DNA of 59,538 nt from an uncultured Pelagibacteraceae bacterium (lineage in GTDB: Bacteria > Pseudomonadota > Alphaproteobacteria > Pelagibacterales > Pelagibacteraceae), in NCBI GenBank assembly GCA_902624195.1, contig CACNWV010000008.1:1-59538 (forward strand), given 5' to 3'. Every line of letters begins with the position of its first letter. Within the stretch, counting starts at the first letter, position 1. Positions 1 to 7,768 of the stretch are shown in pieces. The notes under the pieces were generated by a model. The model had not been told where the DNA came from, did not search any database, and saw nothing but the letters and a program-made list of their open reading frames with translations. A program made the position numbers and the translations under genes.

Positions 1-2
1 AC

Positions 3-1064
3 TTTGATCAACTTAAATCTTTTTTGATTGAAAAAGGTAAAGTCGAACCTAGAAAGGCAAAGATGAGATCTCAACAACTGTTTAACGCGGTCTATAAAAG
101 AAATATCAAAAGTTTTGATGAACTTACAACTTTTGGATCTGAGCTTAGAACTAAAATCAAAGATTTGATTAGTTTAGAAAAACCAAAAATTATAGATGTT
201 CAAAAATCTAAGGATGGAACCATTAAATTCCTTTTAGAGCTCAAAGACAAAAGAAATGTTGAGACAGTTCTTATCCCTGATAAATCGCAAAGCAGATATA
301 CAATTTGTCTATCTGTTTCCGTAGGATGTTATCTCTCATGTGAATTTTGCGCAACGGCTCAAATCTCAAAAAAATTAGTAAGGAATTTATCACCTGGAGA
401 AATAATTTCACAAATAATTTTAAGTAAAGACTATATTAATGATTGGTCGACACAGAAAAAAATTACTAATCAAGTGCTGATGGGTGAAGGTTCTCCTTTT
501 TTAAATTTAGATAATGTTAAAGTTGCCATTGACAATTCAAAAAATAAAGACGGCTTAGAGTACGGAAGGACTAGGATTACAATCAGTACTGTAGGAGTTG
601 GAATAAAAAAAAATAATTTAGATGCCATAGAATGGGCTGCTAATGAATTAGACGTTTATCTTGCATGGAGTTTACATAGTTCAATACCAAAACATAGATC
701 TGAACTAATGCCAATAAATGATAAATATTCTATAAACTCATTATTACCACAACTTAAAAAATATTATGAAAAAACAAAATTACCTATTTTTATTGAATGG
801 ATATGTTTAGATGAAAACTTAACAGATAATCACGCTAAAGAATTAATAAAGATAATGAAAAAAGTTCCTTCAAAATTAAATTTGATTGAATTCAATCCTC
901 TTTCAAATAAAGATTTCAAACCAGCAACCCAAGAAAATATAGATAAGTTTTCAAAAATAATACAAGACGCAGGTTTTCTCTCTCTATTTAGAAGAAGCAG
1001 GGGTAGAGACATAAATGCATCTTGCGGATCGCTAGCGAATAGTAAAGCTTTACTTAATGGATAA
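3..1064 (+). CDS. rlmN: 23S rRNA (adenine2503-C2)-methyltransferase RlmN, 5' end cut by window edge
   Basis: Radical SAM enzyme that methylates A2503 of 23S rRNA (and A37 of some tRNAs in the family). The cluster motif is visible as CEFCATA, preceded by SVSVGCYLS. The C-terminal GRDINASCGSLAN carries the second catalytic cysteine that forms the methylene adduct. The reading frame is open to the left edge, so the true start lies upstream; the first in-frame start codon here is a TTG at 24. The stop overlaps the next gene by 8 bases, suggesting co-transcription. The family assignment is firm. RlmN is favoured over the related Cfr because of this housekeeping context. Confidence 0.92.
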   Translation, partial: FDQLKSFLIEKGKVEPRKAKMRSQQLFNAVYKRNIKSFDELTTFGSELRTKIKDLISLEKPKIIDVQKSKDGTIKFLLELKDKRNVETVLIPDKSQSRYTICLSVSVGCYLSCEFCATAQISKKLVRNLSPGEIISQIILSKDYINDWSTQKKITNQVLMGEGSPFLNLDNVKVAIDNSKNKDGLEYGRTRITISTVGVGIKKNNLDAIEWAANELDVYLAWSLHSSIPKHRSELMPINDKYSINSLLPQLKKYYEKTKLPIFIEWICLDENLTDNHAKELIKIMKKVPSKLNLIEFNPLSNKDFKPATQENIDKFSKIIQDAGFLSLFRRSRGRDINASCGSLANSKALLNG

Positions 1065-2007
1065 TTTACATATTTTTTTAGGTGCAACAGTTGCTGATGC
1101 AGCAACTAGACCTTTACATTGGATTTACGATCCGAAAAAATTAAAGAAATATATTAAGGGAAAAAAAGAGATAGCTTTTCTGAAAAAAAATAGAAGTCCT
1201 TTCTATAACATTAAAACTGGAAAGGTTTCAGGTTATAACGACATTGGACAAGTAATGTTTCAAACTTTGCTTTACTCAAAAAAAAAATCAGAAATCTTTA
1301 AGAATTTCAAAAAAAATATCGTAAAACATTTTGGGCCAGGATCAAATTATTGGAAAAATCTTAAACTAAGAAAAAAATATAAAAAAGTGAAATGGAAAAA
1401 ACCTATGAATGGACCATGGATCCATCAGAATATCTTAGAGACTATACAAAATATCAAATCTAAGAAAATTATTACTGGTGGCACGAAAGTAAACGAGTCC
1501 GATGGTTATTGCGCCGCTCTGCCTTATTTTCTTTTCAACGATAAAGAAAAAGAACTTAAAAAGGTTATTAAATCTGTTGCAAATTCAAGAATAAATGAAA
1601 AATACGCTTTATCTAAATTAAAGATTATAGAATTAGCTAATAAAAAAAATAGAAATCCTGTTCAATCTTTTGTTAAAAAATACAAAAAGAATAAATATTT
1701 CAAAGACGTAATTAACAATATTCAAAAAGTTTTAAGACTAAAAAACCAAAATCACATAATAACTGTAAGAAAATTTGGGAAAGCTTGTAGTTATCCTGGC
1801 ACGTTTATGGGATCAATTCACGCGATTATATCATCCAAAAGTTTCAAATCTGCTATCACAAAAACGATTAAAGCTGGTGGTTGTAATTGTTCAAGAGCAA
1901 ATTTTGTTGGAGCGTATTTCGCGGCATTAAAACCAGAAAGTATTCCAAGACGCTGGGTTAGAAGAACTTTGCCAGCAAAAAATATTTTGAAATATATTAA
2001 TTCTTAA
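1057..2007 (+). CDS. ADP-ribosylglycohydrolase / J1-crystallin-like protein
   Basis: A 316-residue protein resembling the ADP-ribosylglycohydrolase fold. The N-terminal GATVADAATRPLHWIYD looks like the first metal-site helix of the family, and the C-terminal AGGCNCSRANFVGAYFAAL resembles the GGDxxxR..xGxxxGA end motif. In active members this last motif has an Asp, which here is Cys276. J1-crystallins also deviate at these sites and are not known to be active hydrolases, so catalysis is uncertain. The protein is lysine-rich. It overlaps rlmN by 8 bases and is followed 16 bases later by rmuC. Fold assignment is moderate; substrate unknown. Confidence 0.6.
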   Translation: MDNLHIFLGATVADAATRPLHWIYDPKKLKKYIKGKKEIAFLKKNRSPFYNIKTGKVSGYNDIGQVMFQTLLYSKKKSEIFKNFKKNIVKHFGPGSNYWKNLKLRKKYKKVKWKKPMNGPWIHQNILETIQNIKSKKIITGGTKVNESDGYCAALPYFLFNDKEKELKKVIKSVANSRINEKYALSKLKIIELANKKNRNPVQSFVKKYKKNKYFKDVINNIQKVLRLKNQNHIITVRKFGKACSYPGTFMGSIHAIISSKSFKSAITKTIKAGGCNCSRANFVGAYFAALKPESIPRRWVRRTLPAKNILKYINS

Positions 2008-2023
2008 TGTGGTATATTAATTT

Positions 2024-3052
2024 ATGGATTCGTTAATCATAATATTAGTAATATTATTAGTCATTATTAATCTCGGAGTTATTTTCTTTTTAGTAAGAAA
2101 TAAGCCTGAAAAACAAATAAATCCAGAACAGGCTTTTAAAGATGAATTTAACTCATTTAAAGAAACTTTCGGTCAATCCTTTGGATCTATGAGCAAAGAA
2201 ATTGCCAAAGATATGACAGGAGCTTTAACTAAAGTTGATGAAAAAGTTTCAGTTTTTAACCAGCAAGTAAGTGAGCTTAATAAAAGCCAAGATAATTTCA
2301 GCAGAATTTTAAGTGGTGTTAAAACATATGGAACACTCGCAGAATTTGGATTAGGCGCTCTTCTTAAAGATTTATTACCAGCATCTCAATTTATTGCAAA
2401 TGCAAAAATGAAAGATGACACCTCCGAGACAGTTGAATTTGCTATTAAGCTTCAAGATGTTTTATTACCTATCGACAGTCATTGGCCAGTTGAGAAATAC
2501 AAAGCAATTGATGACGCGTACAATGCTAATAATAAAGAAGCACAAGCTGAGGCAAGAAAAGACTTAGCTGCTGCATTTAGATTAAAAGCTAAAACAGTAA
2601 ACTCAAAATATATAGCTCCACCTAAAAGTACAGATTTTGCAATAGTTTACGTTCCAACTGAGGGATTGTTTTCAGAACTTTCAAGTTATAGAGATCCAAA
2701 GACAAAAGAATTATTATTACAAGAGCTTAGAACAAAGTATAAAGTAACAGTATCTGGTCCTAATACTTTATCTGCTTTGTTACAATCTTATCATTTAGGA
2801 TTTCAAACTTTAAAAGTTCAACAACATGCAACACAAATCTATAGTGACCTAAGAAATATTAGCTCTAGGTTTGAAAAACATTTTGATGGCATTAAAGATC
2901 TGAGAAAGAAATTAGAACAAGCCATTACTGCAACCGATAGTTTCGGTAGAGACGCTAGATCTATAATGAATACGCTCGGAAATATCAAAGATCCAGAGCA
3001 AGTAACAGACTCCTTGAAAGAAAATCCAGAAAAGATAAAAGTTCTTAAGTAA
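2024..3052 (+). CDS. rmuC: DNA recombination protein RmuC
   Basis: RmuC limits inversions at short inverted repeats and is thought to be nuclease-related. It begins with one membrane segment (about residues 3-23), followed by a charged coiled-coil-like stretch and then the conserved core. Core motifs visible are LPIDSHWPVEKYKAIDDAY, STDFAIVYVPTEGLFSEL and GPNTLSALL. At 342 residues it is shorter than the E. coli protein (about 475), mostly through a short coiled-coil part. The exonuclease I gene follows after 9 bases, so two DNA-processing genes are paired. An AT-rich TATATT at 2013-2018, six bases before the ATG, could be a -10 element. Confidence 0.9.
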   Translation: MDSLIIILVILLVIINLGVIFFLVRNKPEKQINPEQAFKDEFNSFKETFGQSFGSMSKEIAKDMTGALTKVDEKVSVFNQQVSELNKSQDNFSRILSGVKTYGTLAEFGLGALLKDLLPASQFIANAKMKDDTSETVEFAIKLQDVLLPIDSHWPVEKYKAIDDAYNANNKEAQAEARKDLAAAFRLKAKTVNSKYIAPPKSTDFAIVYVPTEGLFSELSSYRDPKTKELLLQELRTKYKVTVSGPNTLSALLQSYHLGFQTLKVQQHATQIYSDLRNISSRFEKHFDGIKDLRKKLEQAITATDSFGRDARSIMNTLGNIKDPEQVTDSLKENPEKIKVLK

Positions 3053-3061
3053 ACATAAATT

Positions 3062-4483
3062 ATGTCTAACTTTGTCTTTTACGATTTCGAGACCAGTTCA
3101 TCTAATAAGTATTGGGGTCAAATAATTCAAATTGGTGCAGTATTAACTAATGATAATTTAGATGAACTAGATCGTTTTGATGCGAGGTGCAGATTAAGTC
3201 CTGGAATAATCCCAGAAGCCATGGCGCTGATCGTGAACAAGACCTCACCCTCGATGCTAAAAAAATCTAACCTCTCTCATTATGAAATGATTAGGCAATT
3301 TGTTGAAACACTCAAAAGATGGGGTAAAGCTACATACATTGGGTTTAACAGTATAGAGTTTGATGAGGAATTTTTAAGATGTACTTTGTTTCAAACATTA
3401 GAGTACCCTTACATTACTAGCACAAACGGAAATACTCGAGGAGATATCTTAAGTTTAGCAAGAGCTGCTAACTTGTATTATCCAAATACACTTAAAAATT
3501 CTGTAAATGAAAAAGGAAACGATGTTTATAAATTAGATCAAATGGCACCTTTAAATGGAATTGAGCATGGAGATGCACATAGTGCAATTGGTGATGTGAT
3601 AGCGACTATTGGAATAGCGAAATTAATTTCTAAAAAAGCCCCGAATGTTTGGAAAGCAAGCATGTTAACTATGGATAAAAATCTGTCTTTAGAGTTAATA
3701 AAAAAAGAATTACTTTTTTGTACGAATGAATATTTTTATGGAAGAAGCAGGCCATATGTTCAAACATTTATATGTCAGCATCCTCAATATCAATGGCCAT
3801 TATGTTTTGATTTAAGACATGATCCTTCCCCATATTTGGACATGCAAATTAAAGAATTAACTGCAGCAATAAAAAAACAAACAAAATTCATTAGAACCGT
3901 TAGACACAATAAACATCCAATTATTATGAATCCATCTTATGGAAATCAATTTGATGAGTACAAACTTATTGGTACAAAAAAATTAATGGAAAGAGCTAAA
4001 ATGATAAAAAACAACGAAGCTTTTGCGGAAAAAGTTTCCTCGATAAAACGATCTGAAATTGATGAAAAAGAACAAACAAAGTCACAAGAAGATTTATATA
4101 ATGAGGAAAGTATTTACACAAAATTTACTTCGACAGAAGATAATAAAATAATGCCAGAGTTTCATAGTGTCGATTGGAGTAAAAAACTTCAAGTTATCTC
4201 TAAATTTAAAGATGAAAGATTACAGTACTTTGGAAAAAAACTTCTTTACATGGAAAAACCTGAAATTTTAACTAAATCTGACTTTAATTTGATACATAAA
4301 GATATTTCAAAAAAACTATTAAGCACCAATAATGAAAACTGGAATACAATTCCAAGAACTTACTCGGAGATAGATACTTTAAGAGCAAAATTTGAAAAAG
4401 AAAACCAATTAGAAAAACTAAAAATACTAGATGATATTAACGCATACGTTGAAGATTTGGAAAAATATTATTCATCTGCATAG
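3062..4483 (+). CDS. sbcB: Exodeoxyribonuclease I
   Basis: 3'-5' single-strand DNA exonuclease of the DEDDh type, used in mismatch repair and recombination. Exo I motif YDFETSSSNKYWGQIIQIGAV is at the N-terminus, Exo II is in GFNSIEFDEEFLR (about residues 93-105), and Exo III is in HSAIGDVIAT with the catalytic His and Asp. The remainder matches the SH3-like and C-terminal helical parts of the family, at 473 residues, close to the E. coli length. It follows rmuC directly. The trxA promoter begins in the bases after its stop codon. Confidence 0.9.
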   Translation: MSNFVFYDFETSSSNKYWGQIIQIGAVLTNDNLDELDRFDARCRLSPGIIPEAMALIVNKTSPSMLKKSNLSHYEMIRQFVETLKRWGKATYIGFNSIEFDEEFLRCTLFQTLEYPYITSTNGNTRGDILSLARAANLYYPNTLKNSVNEKGNDVYKLDQMAPLNGIEHGDAHSAIGDVIATIGIAKLISKKAPNVWKASMLTMDKNLSLELIKKELLFCTNEYFYGRSRPYVQTFICQHPQYQWPLCFDLRHDPSPYLDMQIKELTAAIKKQTKFIRTVRHNKHPIIMNPSYGNQFDEYKLIGTKKLMERAKMIKNNEAFAEKVSSIKRSEIDEKEQTKSQEDLYNEESIYTKFTSTEDNKIMPEFHSVDWSKKLQVISKFKDERLQYFGKKLLYMEKPEILTKSDFNLIHKDISKKLLSTNNENWNTIPRTYSEIDTLRAKFEKENQLEKLKILDDINAYVEDLEKYYSSA

Positions 4484-4511
4484 TTGACAACAAACGAAAA
4501 ATACTTATTTA
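4484..4511 (+). promoter_or_regulatory. Candidate sigma-70 promoter for trxA
   Basis: A perfect -35 hexamer TTGACA at 4484-4489 is followed after 16 bases by TATTTA at 4506-4511. The expected start of transcription falls on or next to the trxA ATG at 4518, which would leave almost no 5' leader. The -10 is weak, so confidence is moderate. Confidence 0.45.
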
Positions 4512-4517
4512 AAGGCT

Positions 4518-4835
4518 ATGGCTTTTAAAGATTCTACAGATAAAAAGTTCAGTGAACAAATTGGCGGAAGTAAACTTTCATTAATACAATTTTCAGCTTC
4601 GTGGTGCGGACCATGTCAGCAACTTAAACCAATTGTAGAAAAAATTTCAAATGACTTTTCAGATAAAATTGACTGTTATTACCATGATATTGAAAATCAG
4701 CCTAATGAGCCAACAAAGTATTCAGTGCGAGGTGTACCAACAATTCTTTTATTCAAAGAAGGAAAACTTTTAGGTACAAAAGTTGGTGCTTCAAGTGAAA
4801 AAGACATGCTTGAATTTATCAAACCACATATTTAA
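4518..4835 (+). CDS. trxA: Thioredoxin
   Basis: Small redox protein of 105 residues with the active site WCGPC (residues 29-33 by count) and the cis-proline segment RGVPTILLFKEGK that shapes the substrate groove. It reduces protein disulfides and is recharged by thioredoxin reductase. Length and motif order are those of classic thioredoxin, with no signal peptide, so it is cytoplasmic. It converges on folC: the two stop codons share the palindrome TTAA at 4832-4835. It may be transcribed from its own promoter just upstream. Confidence 0.93.
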   Translation: MAFKDSTDKKFSEQIGGSKLSLIQFSASWCGPCQQLKPIVEKISNDFSDKIDCYYHDIENQPNEPTKYSVRGVPTILLFKEGKLLGTKVGASSEKDMLEFIKPHI

Positions 4836-6094
4836 TTTTTATTTAAAATATTTCCACAATTATAAAGGCTCCCAAAACAAACAATCAACTTTTTCTCTTT
4901 ACTACTTATTTTCTTAAGTGCTTCTTTGAAATTATTACTCTTTTCTACTTTAAATTTATTTTTAATTGCTATTTTATAAAGTTTATTGGCAGAGACTGAA
5001 TTCATCTCATTCTCGATTGGCGTAGTAACAACTTTTTCAAATACTCCTTTAAGCTGCTTAATAAACAAATCTGGTTCTTTGTTTTTGGTCATTGCCCAAA
5101 TTCCATATTTGGGTATTTTTACTTTTTTTAAATATGCCGCTAAGTTTTGAGCATCAGTAATAGCATGTGCACCATCAATCATAATAATTTCGTTTCTGTG
5201 TAGCATATTTTTAATTTTACCTTTATTCAGGTACTGAAATCGACCCTCAAAGGAGAGTAAAGGCAAAGTTTTTTGAATAGCTTTCTTGTCAATATTAAGG
5301 TCAAGAGCGACTTTTATAGCAAGGCAAACATTTTCAAACATTCCTTTTGAATAAACATTATTGGTATTAAGTTTTATTTTAAATTTTCTATCTTGATAAT
5401 AGTATTGATCACCCTTTTTAATTAGTTTCCATGTGTTAGGATATATAATTTTACTTGTATTGTTTTTCAAATGCATCTTAATTTTTCTTAAAACATATGG
5501 TGACTGTTTACCTATATAAATATTTGTAAAATTACTTAGAGACCCTACATCTTCTTTAATAACTTCATCCAAAGTTTTCCTTTTCAAAAAATTTAAATGT
5601 TGTTTATTTATATTTGTACAAATCTGTAGTCTAGGAAAATCATTAATATTATTTGAGTCTAATCTCCAGAGTGCACCTGTTTCTTGTATATTGTAATCTG
5701 TATTCATTTTAGATGCATTAATAATATAAACTAATGTAAGACATTCAAATAAAGTCAAAGGAATTTTCAATTTTTCTATTTCGTGAACAGTGTCCTTAAT
5801 TTTTTTATAAGTTATATATTTGTTACCTAAATAAAATCTTTCTCTTATATCTCTTAGCGACGGCGAAATATGAGTTGTGACAGTTTGTTTGTTAGCTTCT
5901 ATAAAAGATTTTAAAGAGTATAATGTAGTGAATTTACCTGACTCTCCGATTACAGAAATAACATTTTTAAGTTTTTTTTCTGGATGTTTTAATAAACTTA
6001 AAGCTAATTTAATCCTCTTGAGACCGAACTTAACAGATTTATTAAATAATTTATGATTAGCTAGCTGATTGTAAAGTCTTGTCGATTGTGACAT
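4832..6094 (-). CDS. folC: FolC-like dihydrofolate/folylpolyglutamate synthase, divergent at catalytic motifs
   Basis: Mur-ligase-fold protein of 420 residues in the position of folC, after accD. The family adds glutamate to dihydropteroate or folates using ATP. The order of motifs is recognisable: a P-loop-like GESGKFTT (residues 50-57) where GTNGKGST is usual; SPSLRDIRERF where SPHL..ERI is usual; FECLT; GRFQYL; and DGAHAITDA (from 307) where DGAHNP is usual. The LGGRLDATN segment is degraded to ALWRLDSNNI, and the EKAG lysine appears as EDVG. It begins inside the end of accD with a 38-base overlap. It may be a fast-evolving FolC or a homologue with a changed role. Confidence 0.7.
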   Translation of the reverse strand: MSQSTRLYNQLANHKLFNKSVKFGLKRIKLALSLLKHPEKKLKNVISVIGESGKFTTLYSLKSFIEANKQTVTTHISPSLRDIRERFYLGNKYITYKKIKDTVHEIEKLKIPLTLFECLTLVYIINASKMNTDYNIQETGALWRLDSNNINDFPRLQICTNINKQHLNFLKRKTLDEVIKEDVGSLSNFTNIYIGKQSPYVLRKIKMHLKNNTSKIIYPNTWKLIKKGDQYYYQDRKFKIKLNTNNVYSKGMFENVCLAIKVALDLNIDKKAIQKTLPLLSFEGRFQYLNKGKIKNMLHRNEIIMIDGAHAITDAQNLAAYLKKVKIPKYGIWAMTKNKEPDLFIKQLKGVFEKVVTTPIENEMNSVSANKLYKIAIKNKFKVEKSNNFKEALKKISSKEKKLIVCFGSLYNCGNILNKN

Positions 6095-6971
6095 TTGACT
6101 CTTGTTTAGCCTGAGCCTCAGCTTTTTTCAATAAAACATTTAATAATGTTCCAACCGTTGAATTAAGGTATTTTCTTTCAATCACCAAATCTATTCCACC
6201 GTGATCTTTAACATATTCAGCAGTTTGAAATTCATCAGGTAATGTTTCTCTTACTGTATCTTGAATTACCCTTCTACCTGCAAAACCAATTGTGGCTTTC
6301 GGCTCTGCTATTAGTATATCACCTAACATTGCCCAAGATGCTGTCACGCCACCAGTTGTTGGATCAGTTAATATTACAATGTATGGGATATTGTTTTTCT
6401 TTAATTCATTTACCGCTAAAGCAGTTCTTGACATTTGCATTAGCGCAATAGAACTTTCCATCATTCTTTGCCCACCGGAGCAACTAAAAAAAATATATGG
6501 AATTTTGTTATCTATGGAGTGTTGTATACCAGCAATAAAAGCCTCTCCGGATGCTGCACCAAATGATCCTCCTATAAATCTGAAATCTTGTGCACCCGCA
6601 ATAACTTCAATATTTTTAACTTTTCCCTTAGCTATTGCAACTGCATCATCCTGATTGGTAAGTTTTCGAGCAGATTTTAACCGATCAGAATATTTTTTCT
6701 TATCTTCAAAATTTAAAGGATCATCTTTAGGAGACGGCGTTTCAATCAATTCATATTCTTTATTATCAAAAAAAGTTTCAAATCTTTCTTTACAAGTTAG
6801 TTTATGATGGGCTCCACATTTTGGACAGCATTTTTGATTTGAGTCCATGTCTTCTTTATAAATAAGATTTTTACATCCACATGTAGTCCAAAGGTTTTCC
6901 TCTGTTTGTGAAGATTTTTTTTCAAATAGGGATTTTATTTTAGGTTTAATAAATTTTGTTATCCAATTCAT
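6057..6971 (-). CDS. accD: Acetyl-CoA carboxylase carboxyltransferase subunit beta
   Basis: Beta subunit of the acetyl-CoA carboxylase carboxyltransferase, which with AccA moves the carboxyl group from biotin to acetyl-CoA for fatty acid synthesis. A zinc-ribbon-like start has Cys31, Cys33, Cys49 and Cys52, so the first pair is CxC rather than CxxC. The crotonase-type core shows IGGSFGAASGEAF, SGGQRMMES (165-173) and TDPTTGGVTASWAMLGD. The usually invariant FAGPRVI reads FAGRRVI (from 230). Length 304 is typical. It sits between trpA (4-base overlap) and folC (38-base overlap), a common alphaproteobacterial arrangement. Confidence 0.9.
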   Translation of the reverse strand: MNWITKFIKPKIKSLFEKKSSQTEENLWTTCGCKNLIYKEDMDSNQKCCPKCGAHHKLTCKERFETFFDNKEYELIETPSPKDDPLNFEDKKKYSDRLKSARKLTNQDDAVAIAKGKVKNIEVIAGAQDFRFIGGSFGAASGEAFIAGIQHSIDNKIPYIFFSCSGGQRMMESSIALMQMSRTALAVNELKKNNIPYIVILTDPTTGGVTASWAMLGDILIAEPKATIGFAGRRVIQDTVRETLPDEFQTAEYVKDHGGIDLVIERKYLNSTVGTLLNVLLKKAEAQAKQESNVTIDKTLQSAS

Positions 6972-7768
6972 AAAATTTTTTTTTTTAGATTGTACACAAC
7001 TTTATCTAACTTTGTGACAGGATTTTGTCCCATTTTGAGTGAATTTGTTATTATTTTACACAACATACTGCCCACAACTAGTCCGTTTGCTGATTTTAAG
7101 GAAGAAATTGTTTTATCTGTAATCCCAAAACCAATTACAAGGTTTTTTTTAGGATTGATTCTTTTTATCCTATTATAATTCTCAAGTATTTTTTTTGGAG
7201 ATACTTTTAATCTTCCTCCCGTAGTAGAGAGCATAGATATATAATAAATCATTTCATGAGAATCTTTAATAATTTTTTTCATCCTATCTTTAGATGTGGT
7301 AGGAGATAAAAGTTGGATAAAAGTAATATCTCTTTTTTTACATTTTTTTGCAAAATTTTTATTTTCTGGATAGGGAAGATCCACAATTATTAGACCATCA
7401 ACTCCTGATTTTTTACAATTATTTAAAAATTTATTTTCTCCATTCTGGTAGATAAGATTAAAATAACCCATAAGAATTAGGGGTTTACTTGGATTTATTT
7501 TCTTAAATTTTTTCACAATTTGAAAAACATCTTTAAGTTTTGTTCCATTTTTTAAAGCTCGATGTGAACTTCCCTGTATCTGACCGCCATCTGCAATAGG
7601 TGTATTATGAGGAAAGCCACATTCAAGGATATCTGCATGTTTTGAAATTTTATTTAGAATTTTTAAAGAATTTTTTCTGGTATTATCTCCAGCCACAGTA
7701 TACGTAATTAAAGCAGGTCTTTTTTGCTTTTTACAATTTTCAAAAGCTAAAGCGATTTTAGACTTCAT
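6968..7768 (-). CDS. trpA: Tryptophan synthase alpha chain
   Basis: TIM-barrel subunit that cleaves indole-3-glycerol phosphate and passes indole to TrpB. The catalytic residues fall at the classic numbering: Glu49 in ILECGFP and Asp60 in IADGG. The loop between them, normally FSDP, is HNTP, so the beta-contacting Asp56 is a Thr. The phosphate-side motif GFGITDKT and a loop-6-like STTGG are present. Length 266 is normal. It overlaps trpB and accD by 4 bases each, implying one transcript. Function is very likely kept, with an altered interface to TrpB. Confidence 0.9.
   Translation of the reverse strand: MKSKIALAFENCKKQKRPALITYTVAGDNTRKNSLKILNKISKHADILECGFPHNTPIADGGQIQGSSHRALKNGTKLKDVFQIVKKFKKINPSKPLILMGYFNLIYQNGENKFLNNCKKSGVDGLIIVDLPYPENKNFAKKCKKRDITFIQLLSPTTSKDRMKKIIKDSHEMIYYISMLSTTGGRLKVSPKKILENYNRIKRINPKKNLVIGFGITDKTISSLKSANGLVVGSMLCKIITNSLKMGQNPVTKLDKVVYNLKKKIL

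Noticed and set aside
6842-6960. Sequencing error at the AccD CxC site
   Set aside because: The frame stays open on both sides and a single-codon loss would need a clean three-base deletion, so the CxC is taken as real.
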